Shown piece after piece: positions 25,509-38,672 of a stretch of 64,000 bases of DNA (the stretch's first letter is position 1; each line of letters starts with the position of its first letter). The translations under genes were made by a program, and so were the position numbers. The stretch lies in contig VZRG01000033.1 in assembly GCA_013397435.1 (NCBI GenBank), positions 1,299,959 through 1,363,958 of the forward strand, written 5' to 3'. The stretch is from Erythrocercus mccallii (lineage: Eukaryota; Chordata; Aves; Passeriformes; Dicruridae). The notes beneath the pieces were generated by a model that was not told the origin of the DNA, made no database searches, and was given only the letters and a program-made list of their open reading frames with translations.

Positions 25509-25664
25509 CTTTCTTGGCCTGTGGGTCATCACAGCTTTCATAGGTGCATGGTCCCCAGGCTGACCATGCTGAGGTCTCGCACTCTGTAGGACAGGGAACA
25601 TGGCATAGCTGGGAGGTGCTGGGAAGAGGTCCTGTACACAGTTTACGGTCTACTGGCCTTGAAG
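25509..25664 (-). CDS. THSD7A: THSD7A coding exon with the WSAWGPC TSP1 repeat (156 bp)
   Basis: The gene strand has acceptor gttttgacag and donor AAAG|gtatgt. CT completes the split Ala codon; the exon then reads SRPVDRKLCTGPLPSTSQLC, the C-terminal part of the preceding repeat. It continues CHVPCPTECETSAWSAWGPC into the next TSP1 repeat, whose WSAW is a C-mannosylation motif. It ends CDDPQAKKG with the Gly split into the 204-bp exon. The length is divisible by three and both flanking introns are phase 1, so the exon could be skipped without a frameshift. At PSTSQ the human protein, as I recall it, has an N-glycosylation sequon (NTT), which this bird lacks. Confidence 0.94.
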
Positions 25665-28600
25665 CTGTCAAAACAAAGTTAAAATATTTCTCATATGTCA
25701 CTGGTCATGATCCTCAGCTCTAAGCAGACAGAACTATCCTTCAGTCAGAAAGGCTGATATTTCATTGTTTTAATCTGACGATGCGATGGAAAAATGGCTG
25801 CCTTGAAAAAAATTGAATGGAAGTCAGTTTACTCTCTGCATGAACAAAGTCAAATCCCATTATGTGGAGCTGGGAAGACTGTAGATATTGTGGCACCTAC
25901 TCAAACCCAGTCCTTTCCTTTGAGGGGTAAATTACACCACAACAATTGTTCAGTTCTCACTTTGCATAAATTTATGTCCTGCTGTCTCATTACTTCTTCT
26001 CTTAAGAAACTGAAGAAAAAGCTGCATAAACCCCTTTGCACGTGTATATGTAAGCTATATGATACTATAACTTCAAAGGCCTGGTTAATTAATATTTAAA
26101 AGATTATTTTTAAGCTTTAACCTGAAACATAGCTAAAATTATGCCAAAAACATTTTTTCTTTCACTCTAAAGACCATCAAGTGCACACTCAGCAGTAGAT
26201 TTGTGCAGCAGCAAGTTTAGTTAAAGAGAGGCTTTGTTTCAGATATATATATATGGTTTACATTTGCTATATATATGTCTATAAATATGTATACATAATG
26301 TATACACGTATTTGTAAAAACTGCATGAGACAATTTTTTTTTTAGTTGTTATTAATCTATAGAGACACATGTGAAAGTAGAGTCTTCTGTTCTTTAAGGA
26401 CAAAAACCTGAGCCAAAATCACCCTTCTCCTTCCGTACTTTATTCTTTTGACTTTCCAGGAAATAAAAGTAACAGGACAATTCTACAAGGCGCCACAGTA
26501 AGGCTCAGAACTCTAACTGAAAATGTACCATTCCATTGAAAACAAGATTTTAATTCTCTTTCATAATACAAGACTTGACAAAATATTACAGTAAGCAAAG
26601 AATATCTGCTAGAAGTCTGCAACATTATTTCACTTTGGTTGATTGAGGAAACATGAAATTCCTTCAGTTAAAACACTCATTCTATTGGGTATTTTTTCCC
26701 ATGGGGAAGTTACGTCATTAATTTTTGCCACCACTTTTGATGGAAAGACTCTCAGATTAAATAAATACAGTATATGACAAAATATCTTTCTAAAAGATGA
26801 GATCAATAATCACTTATAGAATGTGAAAGTAAACACCAGGCTGTTGAAGTACAGTCAAGCTTGTAGACATATGTGTATGTCTTTCCATTCACATTTTCTA
26901 AGCAGGTGATCTTTACAATTTCCAAAAAAGCATCCAGTTCTCACTTTTTAAAGGGGAAAATGGAATTAAAAATCCTCACCCTATTCTGGTTTTAAATGTT
27001 GTCTCCTTTGGCACAGTTTTACACTGTGTTTCTCCACATAATGAAGGTGGCAGATAGTCATTTAATATTACTGCCTCTAGCTCACCAATCTCTTGAAACA
27101 AAACAATATAAAGCCTAATATTCCAACATTAGCATAATGCTATGTTGAAATTAAATTTTATGACATATCATTGAATTTTACACTAAGTTTGACATGCACA
27201 CCTAACACGCATGATAATCAACATAATATGCATATTTGGTGTAGAAAATGGATATAAGTAAACATAATTTGCCTGTTGAATTCGTATTGAATAGTTTCTA
27301 ATAAAAAAAGAAAAACAGTAAGCAACTGATATCCATACATTTTTAACCTTGATTTAATTGGGGAATTGCCCAAAGAGAGTTGAAATTAAGGGCCAATCAT
27401 GCCCCTGAGACACAGTCTTGCTTCAGAAAATAGAGAAAGTGCTCTGAGGAATTCCATGCTTCATCTCTAGCCTTCATCAAGATAAAGAACTTATCATCAC
27501 ACTAGTTCAGGGAATTTTACTCAGAAAAATAGCAAAGATGTTTAATAAGAAATATCACAGGCATCATATTTCATATCACCAGTATCAATAAATCTTTAAA
27601 TATGCCAAAATGCTTTTCAAAGGCTGCTTTTAGACACTACGTGATGTACGAATACTATCTCTTTTATTTTGCTTTTACAACAAAATTCAACCACAGGACC
27701 TAAAAGTTCTATTTCAGGTTATTAAAAAAATGTTTTCATCATTGAGGACTTACGATGAATTTCATACAGGATTACTCAGAATTCGTTTTTTGAGATGACA
27801 GTAAAATAACAAAACAGCTTTGTCTGGGCATCTTATGACCATCTTGTTCCCATAAATTTAAATTAATTTCTTTCAGCATCACAAAAGTATGATTGAGCAT
27901 AGGCTTTGTTGCTTACTGTTCAGCAAAGACACTCTTGAGATAAGATGATACAGGATGCATATATTTACAGTTTAAAATCTTGTCTGATCTCTGTCCTTTC
28001 AGACTCTTTGGAAGTAATGTTGAATGCCAATTAGACTGTGTGTAATACTACAAGATCTGTGTAAAATTTGACCAAATTTTGGGCCAAAAATAGAAAAAAA
28101 GTTATTGCATTTCGATAATTTCTCTTTTTATCTTAACTAATAATTTAGATTCAGTTTTCAAGGAATTTCAGGTTTGAGGGTAATAACCTAAAAATTAAAG
28201 TACGATTTCATTATCCATTCCTCAAATCATCTTCTATATTAGGAAATTTTAGCTGAATATATTTTGTATCCTTGGAAAGCACCACCTTGAATTACTGCAT
28301 TTTAGAAACAACTGAAAAGAAAAAGAACACTTCTGCTATTATGCATTGGCTACATTTATCAAGATATCAAACTCTCCATCTTTCCCTAATGACTCTCAAG
28401 AGACCAGCGCCTAGTAATGACCAGGCTGGCAAAGTGACTGAATTTCTATGTGACTGCATCAGTATAAGCAGATAGAATTTCATATTTCTCTTTCTGGTCA
28501 TTTGTCACACTGGTTTCATAGCAAACACAAAGAAATTGCTCCAAGTACTCTCACTCAAAAATCCCAAGAAAAACCCAAGCTCAAAACACATTACAACCAA

Positions 28601-31258
28601 CAATTTAATAGCACATTTTCTTCTCATTTTCTATAATGCTGAATTCTCTCATCAAAAAACATTAGATAATTCAGAACTTTATCCTCTGAGAAACGGCACA
28701 ATTCCATGCATGTAAGCAGTTCCCCTGTATTTTATAGGGCAGCGAATGTGTATTTGCAGATGTAGAATAAATTTATGCCTATAAAGGAACTTCCCTCCTC
28801 TTTATTCTATATCAAGGGTTTTAAAGGTACTCAGAATAAGATGAAATAGTCTATGTCATATAGTAAGAGAAACTTCATGATTAAACCTGTTAAGTAGGTG
28901 AATAGAGATGAAACAATTTAAGTCAGTGGGAAGTAAATGGCAGAATGACTGTGGCCTCCAGCAAACTTAACTGTCACTGCTTAACTGCCGCTGCTTAACT
29001 ACTACAACCAATGCTCCTTCTTCTTTCTACTGACCTGAATGGCATGAGGGATTCTGGTTCAGATAAGTAGTAGAAGTTCAAATTCTTACCAGAGGCCTAA
29101 CTTGGTGTTTTAATCTACAGAAGGGACTGGAAACAGCAGCTATGACGAAATGTGCAAAACAATTCCCAATGCTCAGAAGTGAGAGGAAAAGCAGTCACTA
29201 GCAAAAACAGTTCAGGAGTGGAGCAGACAACTGTTCCAGCATCCCAGCTGGCTCATGAACTTCATTAGTTTGAATTTTGGCCTGTCACTTTCAAACTGAT
29301 CTGAAATTTCCTGAGAATGCTCAAACCCATTTAACTATTTCAGAGCTACATAAACATGTTAATTATACACATATAGCAAACAAGGTCCTCCAAAAGGGAC
29401 GTTGCCTCCTTTGCATGTTCTTAATCAAAAGATCAGGTTGGAGGCCTCTAATTTACCTACCTGTTATTTCAAAAGTGATTGATAGCAGAGGTGCAGCACT
29501 AGCCTTCCACTTGCTCTGTGACTGACTTTCTGAAATAACAGGGAAACGCCACCATGAGTATATGAGAATGGAGATCTTCAAAGCAGCCTTACCAAGACAG
29601 CATTTTCTACAACCAACAGTAAACTACCCTGAGATGAAGGCGTTTCCCCACAGAATAATCTGATGGCTGTGTGCCCTGGCTTTTCCCCATCCTCAAATTA
29701 CTCAGTTTTCTATTATTTGAGGAGACAGAGAGGGAGGATGAGCAGAGCAGCACCTCTTCTGAAAATCTGTCCCTAATGTGGAAAGAGCCCAGAGCTCCTT
29801 TTTAAACTAAGAACCACTTCACCCCCAGTTTGAGCTCTTGAAATCTGTTCTCATGTTTATGCATCCAAAGACTAGTTACATTTTAATCAGCCTTCAGGAG
29901 CCTGCAGAGATTACCTCCTGATGGGCTCCATGTATTCCTGTCACAGTCTGATAAGGGTAAATTTCACACACGCCTAATCTGGCGAGACTTCACAGCCCAC
30001 CAAAATCCTAATCATCATTCTGAACAGTAAGCTGCCACTGGTTTTATTGTTACCTCTCCTTAGCTGGGAGGTTTTTGTAGTTCACACTACAGCAGAGGCA
30101 TCTAAACTTTGTTCAGCAGAGCTGATTTACTAAAAGCCCTTGGGCAGAGCTGATTTGCATAAGACAAAGAGGCTTGAAAGCTTCTTCTTTAATAAATACA
30201 GATGTGGGGCTGCACAGCTCACAAGTCACATCCTACTGATCTGAGCAGTCACACTGAAATGGATGTTGGCATTATCATTCCCCACAAACTCTACCTCTAC
30301 GGCAAGTTTGAGAGTACCTTTAAACCACAGCAGGAACCTCACTAGTCTGCTGTTTGGCCACCCCTGGACAGAATGTGGCATTACATAGGATTTGCATATT
30401 AATGTTGTTTTTCCTGAAGTATATGGCTGTATTTTTTTTAAATTAATAATAACAACAATACATGTTTGTATGAAATAGGTAGAGGATAAAATTTAATTAA
30501 AAAGTTAAATGCATTTAGCTTAATTCACTGATTTCTGACTCTATAGTACTGCATTACTATACAGAAGTAGATGAAATGTAAACTACTCAAGTATTATTCT
30601 AAAGCATGTAGATTACCAAATGAATTAAAGATTTTGTTTTCTAAGTTATTCTCTTTTTTCTTAAGAAGATGTGCAGGCTTTAACAGACCAACAAGGAATA
30701 ATCCCTTCTCTCTTTCAGTTAGGTAAATAAACCCATGAAATTGTATTTGCTTGAAGTCCTGAGAGCTACTTATAAACTTGACCAAATCAAGGGAAGAAAA
30801 ATCAATTCCCTGAGAATGAAATCTAATAATATTTTTACATTTTTCTATATTGAGCTTACATGCCAGGATTGACATATTCCGTCTGCACAGCAAACAGCAC
30901 AAGTTCATCATCCAGATGAAGAACACACAAGAAATTTACAGTAGGTGAAAAAACCAAATCTAGGACTTCTGACCGACCTTTTCATGTTCTTTCTTATGGA
31001 AAGGTATCCTGCACAGTATTTTTCAGTAGGCACTAAGAAATAGTAGTTTGTAGGAATTTATATTTGGAATCTATATTTGCATCATAGAGAATGAAATCTC
31101 TGCTACAGCAGTTAAGCATTTTCATCTGAATTAAAAAATAGTAGTAACTCCCAAGGTAAGGAGGCACTCATGACAGAAGACAATGGCTGTGAAAGAGCTC
31201 TGGAATGCTGACATGCTCTGATTTCACACTAATTTAATTGCAATTGAATCAAATTTAC
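25665..31258 (-). other. THSD7A: THSD7A intron, 5.6 kb
   Basis: Phase-1 intron between the 182-bp and 156-bp exons. It holds an (AT)n-rich microsatellite at 26240-26312 and a less AT-rich stretch at about 29640-30380 without recognisable origin. I see no mobile element with clear diagnostic sequence and no further exon. Confidence 0.75.
26240..26312. repeat. AT/GTAT-rich simple repeat
   Basis: Runs of ta/at dinucleotides interspersed with gtata and catata units. This is a degenerate dinucleotide microsatellite. Confidence 0.7.
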
Positions 31259-31440
31259 CTTCTTTATCCTTGAGGGTATTTAAGTAGGAGAGGAGGTTTT
31301 CATTAGCTTGCACACAGTACACCTCCCTGGTTTGAATGCCACCTCCGCACAGCGCTGTCTGATTTCCTCGCCTCTTGTCCTGTTGGCTAAGGAGAGGATC
31401 GACACGGCATTCTGTCCACTCAGTGGTCCGCCAGCCATAC
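31259..31440 (-). CDS. THSD7A: THSD7A coding exon with the WTECRVDPLLSQQ TSP1 repeat (182 bp)
   Basis: The exon starts with G completing the ACG Thr codon, then reads YGWRTTEWTECRVDPLLSQQ, DKRRGNQTALCGGGIQTREV and YCVQANENLLSYLNTLKDKE, leaving one G (phase 1). This is the variant TSP1 type with the GGIQTREVYC core. NQT is an N-glycosylation sequon. The donor is GAAG|gtaaat. The acceptor is aatttaatccag, whose upstream stretch is purine-rich with almost no polypyrimidine tract. It is therefore the weakest splice site among the visible exons. The 182-bp length is not divisible by three and the exon changes phase from 2 to 1, so skipping it would shift the frame. The match to THSD7A is clear in spite of the weak acceptor. 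Confidence 0.93.
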
Positions 31441-32949
31441 CTGGATTAAATTTGGTTCATTGGGTCTTTAGAAATCATGAAGCCATTTTACACAATATTA
31501 AATTATACAAGCCGAAAAACCTCAGTAACCTCAGTCATTTCATAAAAGGCCTGAGCACCACAATTTCTTGCACACAAAGATGCATTAAATCTTGCATTTT
31601 ATGTGTATGGAAACTTTTTTTGTATTATTTAATTTTTAAAATTACTACTCTTTAGGAGGATCTTTTCTGTTCAATTCCTGAAACATACTAACTTGATATA
31701 CAGAGACATATAATCCATGTTCAGATAAGTAAACCTTCAAGACTGTGACTCTCAGCATTTGTTTAAAGCTTGACAATTTATATAAACAGAAAATACAAAA
31801 CAGATGTGAATGCTGAGAAACATAAGGGCCAGAAAATGAGGGAAAACCTCACAACTACCCCTTCCCTCCCCAAATAGCACAAAAGCCTATAGTTATTTTT
31901 GGTAGGAGACACAAAAGTTTCTTCTGGATACCAAGGTGAAACTATAATTTTATTTTTTTATTATGACTAAAGATAAACTTTTCGGCGAGTTATTTTTTCC
32001 ACAGTTAAAAGGAAGATCGTGCTGCAGTACTGAAGCATCCCTGCTGGGTACTGATGAATTATGAGAAGTTGTAAGCTTCCTAATCAGTGAATACATAGCA
32101 AAGAAGATCTTTGACTCACAGTTAAAACCCCAGTTGGGATTATGAACTGCAAGAAATGCCACAGAATTCCCTACCTAACAAGTACTTTAAGGCTAAGTAA
32201 AGCAAAGTGCTTCCTAATGCAGCCGGAGATAAAGAAAGGTGATATTTCAACTCTTAAATGAAAAATATATACCACAGTCAAAGATGCTTAACACCAAGTG
32301 ACATTTCTCCAGACCCTATTCTTAGTTTGATTAAAAAAAACCCCACAGTTGGGACTTTAATATTAATTTTGATTAGATAAGGTTTACAGCAATCTCTTGA
32401 ATCGTAAAGTGCTCACTGTCATTTCTCCTAAAATTTATTTGCTGTCACTGTTAGCCTCTCCCACTTTCCATTTGGGGCCCAGTAATGTATTTGTTGTGCT
32501 GAATACAAGACTCACTAAATAGTCTGTTAGCTAACCAGATGTTTATCACCCCTTTACTGTGTTCAACGTTTGGTCAACAAACAGACAAGAAATTAAGAAA
32601 ACAATGATTCTGGTAGAAATGTTATGTAGGAAAAAGATTGTTGACAAATCAATACAATTAATTTCTTTTCATCTTGCCTGAATCTGCATATGTGCAAATA
32701 TTGTCTTTTAAAAACTGAAATGAATGAATATATACTTATTATCATTCCTGTATTTAGAGAAGGAACTGGTTACACTACAATGGGAGCTATATGCAGACTT
32801 TGGGCTTTCAAGAACACTGAATATACAAGTATAAAGAAAAGAGATAATATCTATTATTTCTTTAATAATGCTTTGGTCCATTACCAGCCCTGTACACTTA
32901 ATTGAAATAGTTCATTTTAGCAATGGAGAACTGAAATGAACCAACTTAC
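31441..32949 (-). other. THSD7A: THSD7A intron, 1.5 kb
   Basis: The shortest complete intron here, phase 2, with a consensus donor (gtaagt) and a weak acceptor. I recognise no repeat or other gene in it. Confidence 0.8.
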
Positions 32950-33198
32950 GTAATGCAGGGTGCTACGCCGTCTCCTTGAGAAACACACTGCTCTGCTTCT
33001 TCTAATTGTGGGCATTCGCTTTCACTGCCAACAGGGAGCTGCTTAATGGTCCGTGATCTTGTACGATTCCCTTTAGGGGTTGTCATGTCAAAGCAGGTTT
33101 TGGAGCAAGGGGTCCATTCTGACCACTCTGACACCTGGCACTCCTTCGTGATCACACAGGACTGAAACGTGATGGGCAGCTTTTCCTGTTTGCAGAAG
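32950..33198 (-). CDS. THSD7A: THSD7A coding exon with the WSEWTPCSKTC TSP1 repeat (249 bp)
   Basis: Acceptor ctcttattacag and the strong donor TTAC|gtaagt. The first C completes the Ser codon begun by AG in the 832-bp exon. The reading FCKQEKLPITFQSCVITKEC closes the previous repeat. QVSEWSEWTPCSKTCFDM opens the next, with a WSEW C-mannosylation motif and a CSKTC core; the Gly needed for the full O-fucosylation consensus is absent. Further on are the sequon NRT (GNRTRSRTIKQLPVG) and CVSQGDGVAPCI. The exon ends on AC of a split Thr codon (phase 2). Both junctions fit the flanking exons exactly. Confidence 0.95.
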
Positions 33199-36100
33199 CT
33201 GTAATAAGAGAGCATTACAGTTTTAGCACACACATCCACAGACAGTCACAGACTCCTGCAGCAAAGGCAACATCAGTGGTTACATGAAAGTCAGTAAATC
33301 TTTTTAAAGCTATTAAGTTTTACTCCATATTTATTTAATTCTGAAAAATCGGCCAAAAGGCTTTTGGTGAAAGCGACTCAAACCAGACAAATAAGATTTT
33401 CTATAGTAAAAAATTACCAGTATTGCCAAACTGGTGATCAAAATATTGCCTTACTGTGAATGAAATTAAAATCTACATCTTCCTACATGTATAGAAGTAC
33501 AACAGAGGACATACAGACATTTTTCACTTTTTACCTTTTATTTTTAGGTATACTCTTTTTTTTCTTTTGGGACTATGTTCCAAGTAAGGGAGGATCAAAA
33601 ACCAAGATGATTAAAGGTGTTTTTTTGCAGAGAACAAAATATTCAATGGCATCTTCTCCTAATTTCCAGACTACAAATGGTTTAAAAACATAATGGCAAA
33701 CAGATTGCATGCTTGGTCACTAATAACTTACATTATTGATAGTTGGTATATTGTCACAGTGATGCCTCATGGTCCAAACAGGAAATGATCTCTAATCTAA
33801 AGTGAAGTCTTCCCTGCTACCCATAGTATTTATTTCCTGTTCCTTATGAAGGCAATCATTTAATTTCCATTATTTATCTGATTGCTTCATTCAGATATTA
33901 CATAGGCTGTCAGCAAGATTCTCTCCCTCTAAATTAGGGAGAAATTCTTCTCTAAAACTCTTCATTTTAGATTTTATAATCTAAGTAAAAACTAACATTT
34001 CTATTTTAAAGTTTGATTTACAATAGAACAATGAGATATGGGGAATGTAAACTACAGTAAAATTGAACATAACTTTTATACCCTTAATAACAATTACAAC
34101 TTTTTTTTTTATCATGTCTGGGTTGGAATAAAAATCTGGCTTCTGAAGCAGTTAAATAGAGATAAAAAATATTTACTGGTACTGCAAGTAGCACAATGAA
34201 ATGCTCTGTTCAATATCAGTCCTATAAACTACACAACAAAGGCTTGCTTTTTTTTCCCTTTAAAAGAACACAAAATAACACAGAAAAGCTTAATATTTAC
34301 AAGGATTTCACTGCTATACAAAATTTGGCCCTATCCATATATCCAATGTAATTTTCAACTTCTATTTAAAAAATTTTGTAATAGAACTAGGGGTACTTGA
34401 TGAAACTGAGAGATTTAAAAACACAATAAATGAAAGCATTATATGCATAAGAAACAGACCAATTCTACATCTTGTTAGAAGATCCTGGTTGTGGAGACAG
34501 TGTCAGCATGTCCAAAAGGAGGTTGACAAATCTGTAAGCCATCATCCCTAATACATTTATTTGAATATTGGAGAAATACAAAATGAATGGACTGTAAAAG
34601 ACAATCAGGTGTCATATTTTTGGTCTTTAAATTGCATCTCCCTCTACCACTGGAGACAATAAGGTGGAGACACTGCTGGGCTTGACAGACCATAGGGGAT
34701 TGCTCAGTAGCAGTTTTCTAATGTTCTTATTAAGCCAAAGGTAGTGGTGATGGGGAAACCCTAAAGCATGATAGCAAATTTTATTCTGCTTTAGAACAAA
34801 AACTACATCCTGTTTGTGGAGAAAGACAGAGTTTTTGAGAAAATTATTCTTTAATAATGGGCTTTTTCACTTACATTTAGCCCCACCTAGCATAGGACTA
34901 CGGTACTGTCAAAATCAAGAGATCAGTTTCTGTACCTTTGACAAAACATATAGACCCATTGATCCCCTAAACACACATTTTAATGACTGGAGAAAAGATG
35001 CATTCCTTATGGTTTCTAACATGGGCAGTATTTGCAAATTGTTTTGTAGAACAGATGAAGTATCCTCCCCTTACAAGTTCCCATCCAATGTGATACCTCT
35101 GAGAGGAGAGTAAACCAGCTTCTTCACGTGCACTGTGACTGGGGCTGAGTTTAATTATAGATGCATATTGCCAGGGAACATGCACAAAATTGCCACCACA
35201 AAGTAGCTTTCATGAGGGAAGAGGTTAACTAATGGCGTGTAACAGTCTCTGGGCTTTACACCTGTTTCAAAACTTATTTGGATGTGTTATATGAGGAAGG
35301 CTAATGTTTGTTACTAGTTATTTCTACATGTGGGCATGGAGAAGACCCAAACAGAATTGTACCATATTACTAACTCCATTGTTTATTTATGATTCTTAAC
35401 AAAAATAAAACAAGAGTTAAAGGATGCCTCACTTTAAATACTTACTTGTAAAATAAAATAATTTAAAATTAAACAAACAAGGATGTTCTTAAACCCTTGT
35501 AACCAGAACATAAAGGGAGACAAACAAGAGGTAAAGTGAGTTTTCTATTTATTTCTTTACTTGCTTATTAAAACGATGCACCACTTGCAGTTCTACAAAA
35601 ATACCAACAAGAAATTGATACTGTAAGTCACCACTACACAACCTCTCTTCTGTTATGCATACTGTCATATTATTTTATGGGACGGCAGACATAATTACAA
35701 TTTGAAAAAGAAGAGTCACACAAGCAAATGAGCTGCTATTTGTTCTTTTAACACTTGATTTTCTTTGAGCAAGTTAGAGAAATGGTGCAAGCTAACTGGA
35801 ATTGGTCACTATCAAGAGTTTTCCTTCATATTGCAGGCACCAGAAGAATGTGTATTGTACTCTAACCAAGTAAAGAAGGGAAAAATCACATACTTCAAAC
35901 TTTTTTTTACCAGAAGAAACAAGTAGACTGATTCTAAATCAAAACCTGGGAACATGTTTGTTAAACAAAATACTTTCTTCTGTGTTTTGTATCTAATGCT
36001 ACATAATTGATATCCACAAACAACTGAAAGCAAAGCTTGCTTTCATGTAAAGCTCTCTGCACTTTTTGATGAATTTATGTGTCTTATTTAGACATGCAGA

Positions 36101-36841
36101 CTTGGGGTGAATCTTCTCACAGGCAAATAAAAGGCACATGGGCAAGTAACACAACAGAAAATAAAAACAGACAATTAACATTCATTTCATGATACCACCC
36201 AGCTCACTAGAAGCTCTGCATCAAACATTTCCATGCCCTTGACTAATGTCTAAGTACACATTATATGCAAAGTTAACCATTCAAGAAGCACAGGGAGGAC
36301 ACAAATAAGTCCTCACTATTAACCCATACAGTTATGTCCAGATAATTGCTTGGAAAGCTCAAAGAAAAGCACGAGTTACATAAAAATGCTGTTAAAAGTC
36401 AACAGAGCAGACTGGATACAAGATGCAGCAGCATAGGGATAACATGTAGTCTGCAGCACCTTGCTCTCAATCCAGTGAATATATTCAAAGGACGATGCCC
36501 CAAGTTTTTTGGCAGGGAAGAAGGAATTATACAAATTGAACTAAGGCTGTGGTATGAGAAAGTATCATTTCAGACAACAGATATAGTGGGGAAATGAAGC
36601 TTAAGATATAAAAGCACTTAAATTACAGGATGGAAAGAGAAAGCAATCCCAAACAAAATAAAACATCACAGGGGATGAATGGTCCCTATTGCTATTAAGT
36701 CAACAATAACCCTATTCCTAACCTCAAAGACATAGATTAGACAAAAGAAGTAAAGAAAAAGGGAATGCTGGTTCAAAGGACAACCTACAGAACATAATTA
36801 CTGCTCAACCTCTTCTGAAAACATGTGGTCAAGAATTTGTG

Positions 36842-36882
36842 TCTACTCACGTTCCTCAAAAATTTTTCTCTACTCACGTTCC
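36842..36882. repeat. Direct repeat of 14 bp, 27-bp spacing
   Basis: The 14-mer tctactcacgttcc occurs at 36842-36855 and 36869-36882 without mismatch. It contains TCACGT. On the gene strand each copy reads ...CGTGAGTAG, which resembles a splice donor, but no exon ends there. Confidence 0.7.
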
Positions 36883-38617
36883 GCAGCCTGATTTGTGCTT
36901 CTACAGCAATAAATAAAAACTAAATATCACTTAAGAATTAAAGATAGGAAGGTTACACCTAGGGATTTCAAAGTAATTTATGGTATAATTAAGGCTAAAG
37001 ACATGGGCTGAACAAAGGTTGACACATAAGCCTGAAGCAAATTACATCACGATACCTGTGTACAAATGAGCAAGTTGTGCAGTTGAAAGAAATCTCTTCA
37101 GTCAAAAGTAAGCTTTAAAAGATGTGAAAAAATTAAATTAGTCAAGGGAAAAAGATTCTTTCTGAGGTATTTTAAAGATCTAATAGAGAATGAAAAATAC
37201 TTTTACAACTTAAAAAATTAGGAAAACTTGATTTCATATACCAATGACCTGTATGAATGTTTATAATATCAGTCTCAAAAGTTGTCTTTTAAGTTGTGTA
37301 GAAAGTCATGGAAGAGACCATCAGAATTTCCTCCTCTACAAATTCAACTAGACGAGAAATGGGATTTTCTGATAAATTTTTGCAATAGATAAAGCTGTGC
37401 ATACTGCATTCATGAAGCCAAATGCATGGAAATGCATGACAGTAAGACTAATCTCGAAATTCATGCAAGTTGAATAGAAAAAAATAAATAGGTTTTAAAC
37501 TAGGCAGTAGGACTCTTTGCTGCATAAACATATTCCATACATAACTTGCACAACTAAGAGATTTTCTGTTTTTGCTGGTGTTTCCTCTATATCAGACTGG
37601 ACTAGTAATTAAATAGAAGAATTAATGAGAAAAGATGAAGAGCAGCATCAGAATGGCTGTGAGGTTCTAACTATCAACTAACTAATAATCCATGCAGTCA
37701 GAAACCTGCCTTGGCAGTAGCAAATAAAGGGCAAAAATGGAAAGATAGCAAGTACTCAGTCACACTATCCCAAGATATGCTCTGGTTTTCCAGCAAACTA
37801 TGGCTTACAGACTTTTGGAACACAAGCTGAATCTTTGCCCTGAAGAGTTTATAGTGTTCACCTCCATGAACTAATAAAATGCATCCCAAAACTAGATAAG
37901 ATTTTGGTACCTACATCATCTTAGAAACAATGCATTACACACCTGTTACCTACAATAACTGTAGATAGTAATTTTTTGCATTAAAAGTGCTCAGTTAATT
38001 TAATTTTCTGACTTCAGGCTTGCATAACTCTATTTGTTTTCTCTGTGGCATTTTTGAGCTTAGACACTTCTGTAGGATCTTTCCTTGACTGTCTCTTTGT
38101 TAGGTCTGAGACTCCTCTTTCACTTGGTCTTGTTTTATTTGAACAGTTATATCCTGCAACTACACATCCTTCCTACTCTGTGTGCAACTTTGAGATGCAA
38201 ACTGGTCTGCATTTGAGGACTGTTCAATAGTCATGCTGAGGACATTCCTAAAATGTCTGTACATTACTATATCTTAACAATCTGTAAGCCAATGGAAATA
38301 GTAGTCACAAACACAAGGTATTAAGGAGACACCGTTTTGAAGTTCGATTTTGTGCTTTTCCTATACACTGCTTTTCATGTTCAAACGTAATGGAGCAACA
38401 ATGTGAGGTTTGTAATTTAAATCTAAAATTGAACAGTGAAGAACATGTCCTTTACAATAAATTCAATTAATTCACTCAGTACTGATATTTAACAAGAACG
38501 GCTATTTATTGATTTTGACTGTAATATAAAGTAATGGAGCCCAACTGGCAAGGTTAATGCAAGCTAAATAGTTTTCTCAATAACTTTTGTCTGCATTATT
38601 TTACTTCTATTCCTTCA

Positions 38618-38672
38618 CCATTATCAACATTCAGCTTTGGTTTTCCCATTATCCATGTTCAGCTTTGATTTT
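38618..38672. repeat. Imperfect tandem duplication, 28-bp period
   Basis: A 27-bp segment beginning ccattatcaacattcagctt is repeated 28 bp later with a few substitutions (ccattatccatgttcagctt). It is probably an old slippage duplication. Confidence 0.75.

Noticed and set aside
30594..30926. A 110-codon minus-strand frame in the gene orientation, considered as a possible extra THSD7A exon
   Set aside because: It lacks the TSP1 cysteine and tryptophan pattern, and the flanking exons (31259-31440 and 25509-25664) already join in phase with no missing residues.
36842..36882. Duplicated CGTGAGT on the gene strand as alternative splice donors
   Set aside because: No open frame with TSP1 features and no acceptor lies upstream at a suitable distance; chance donor-like strings are common in introns.
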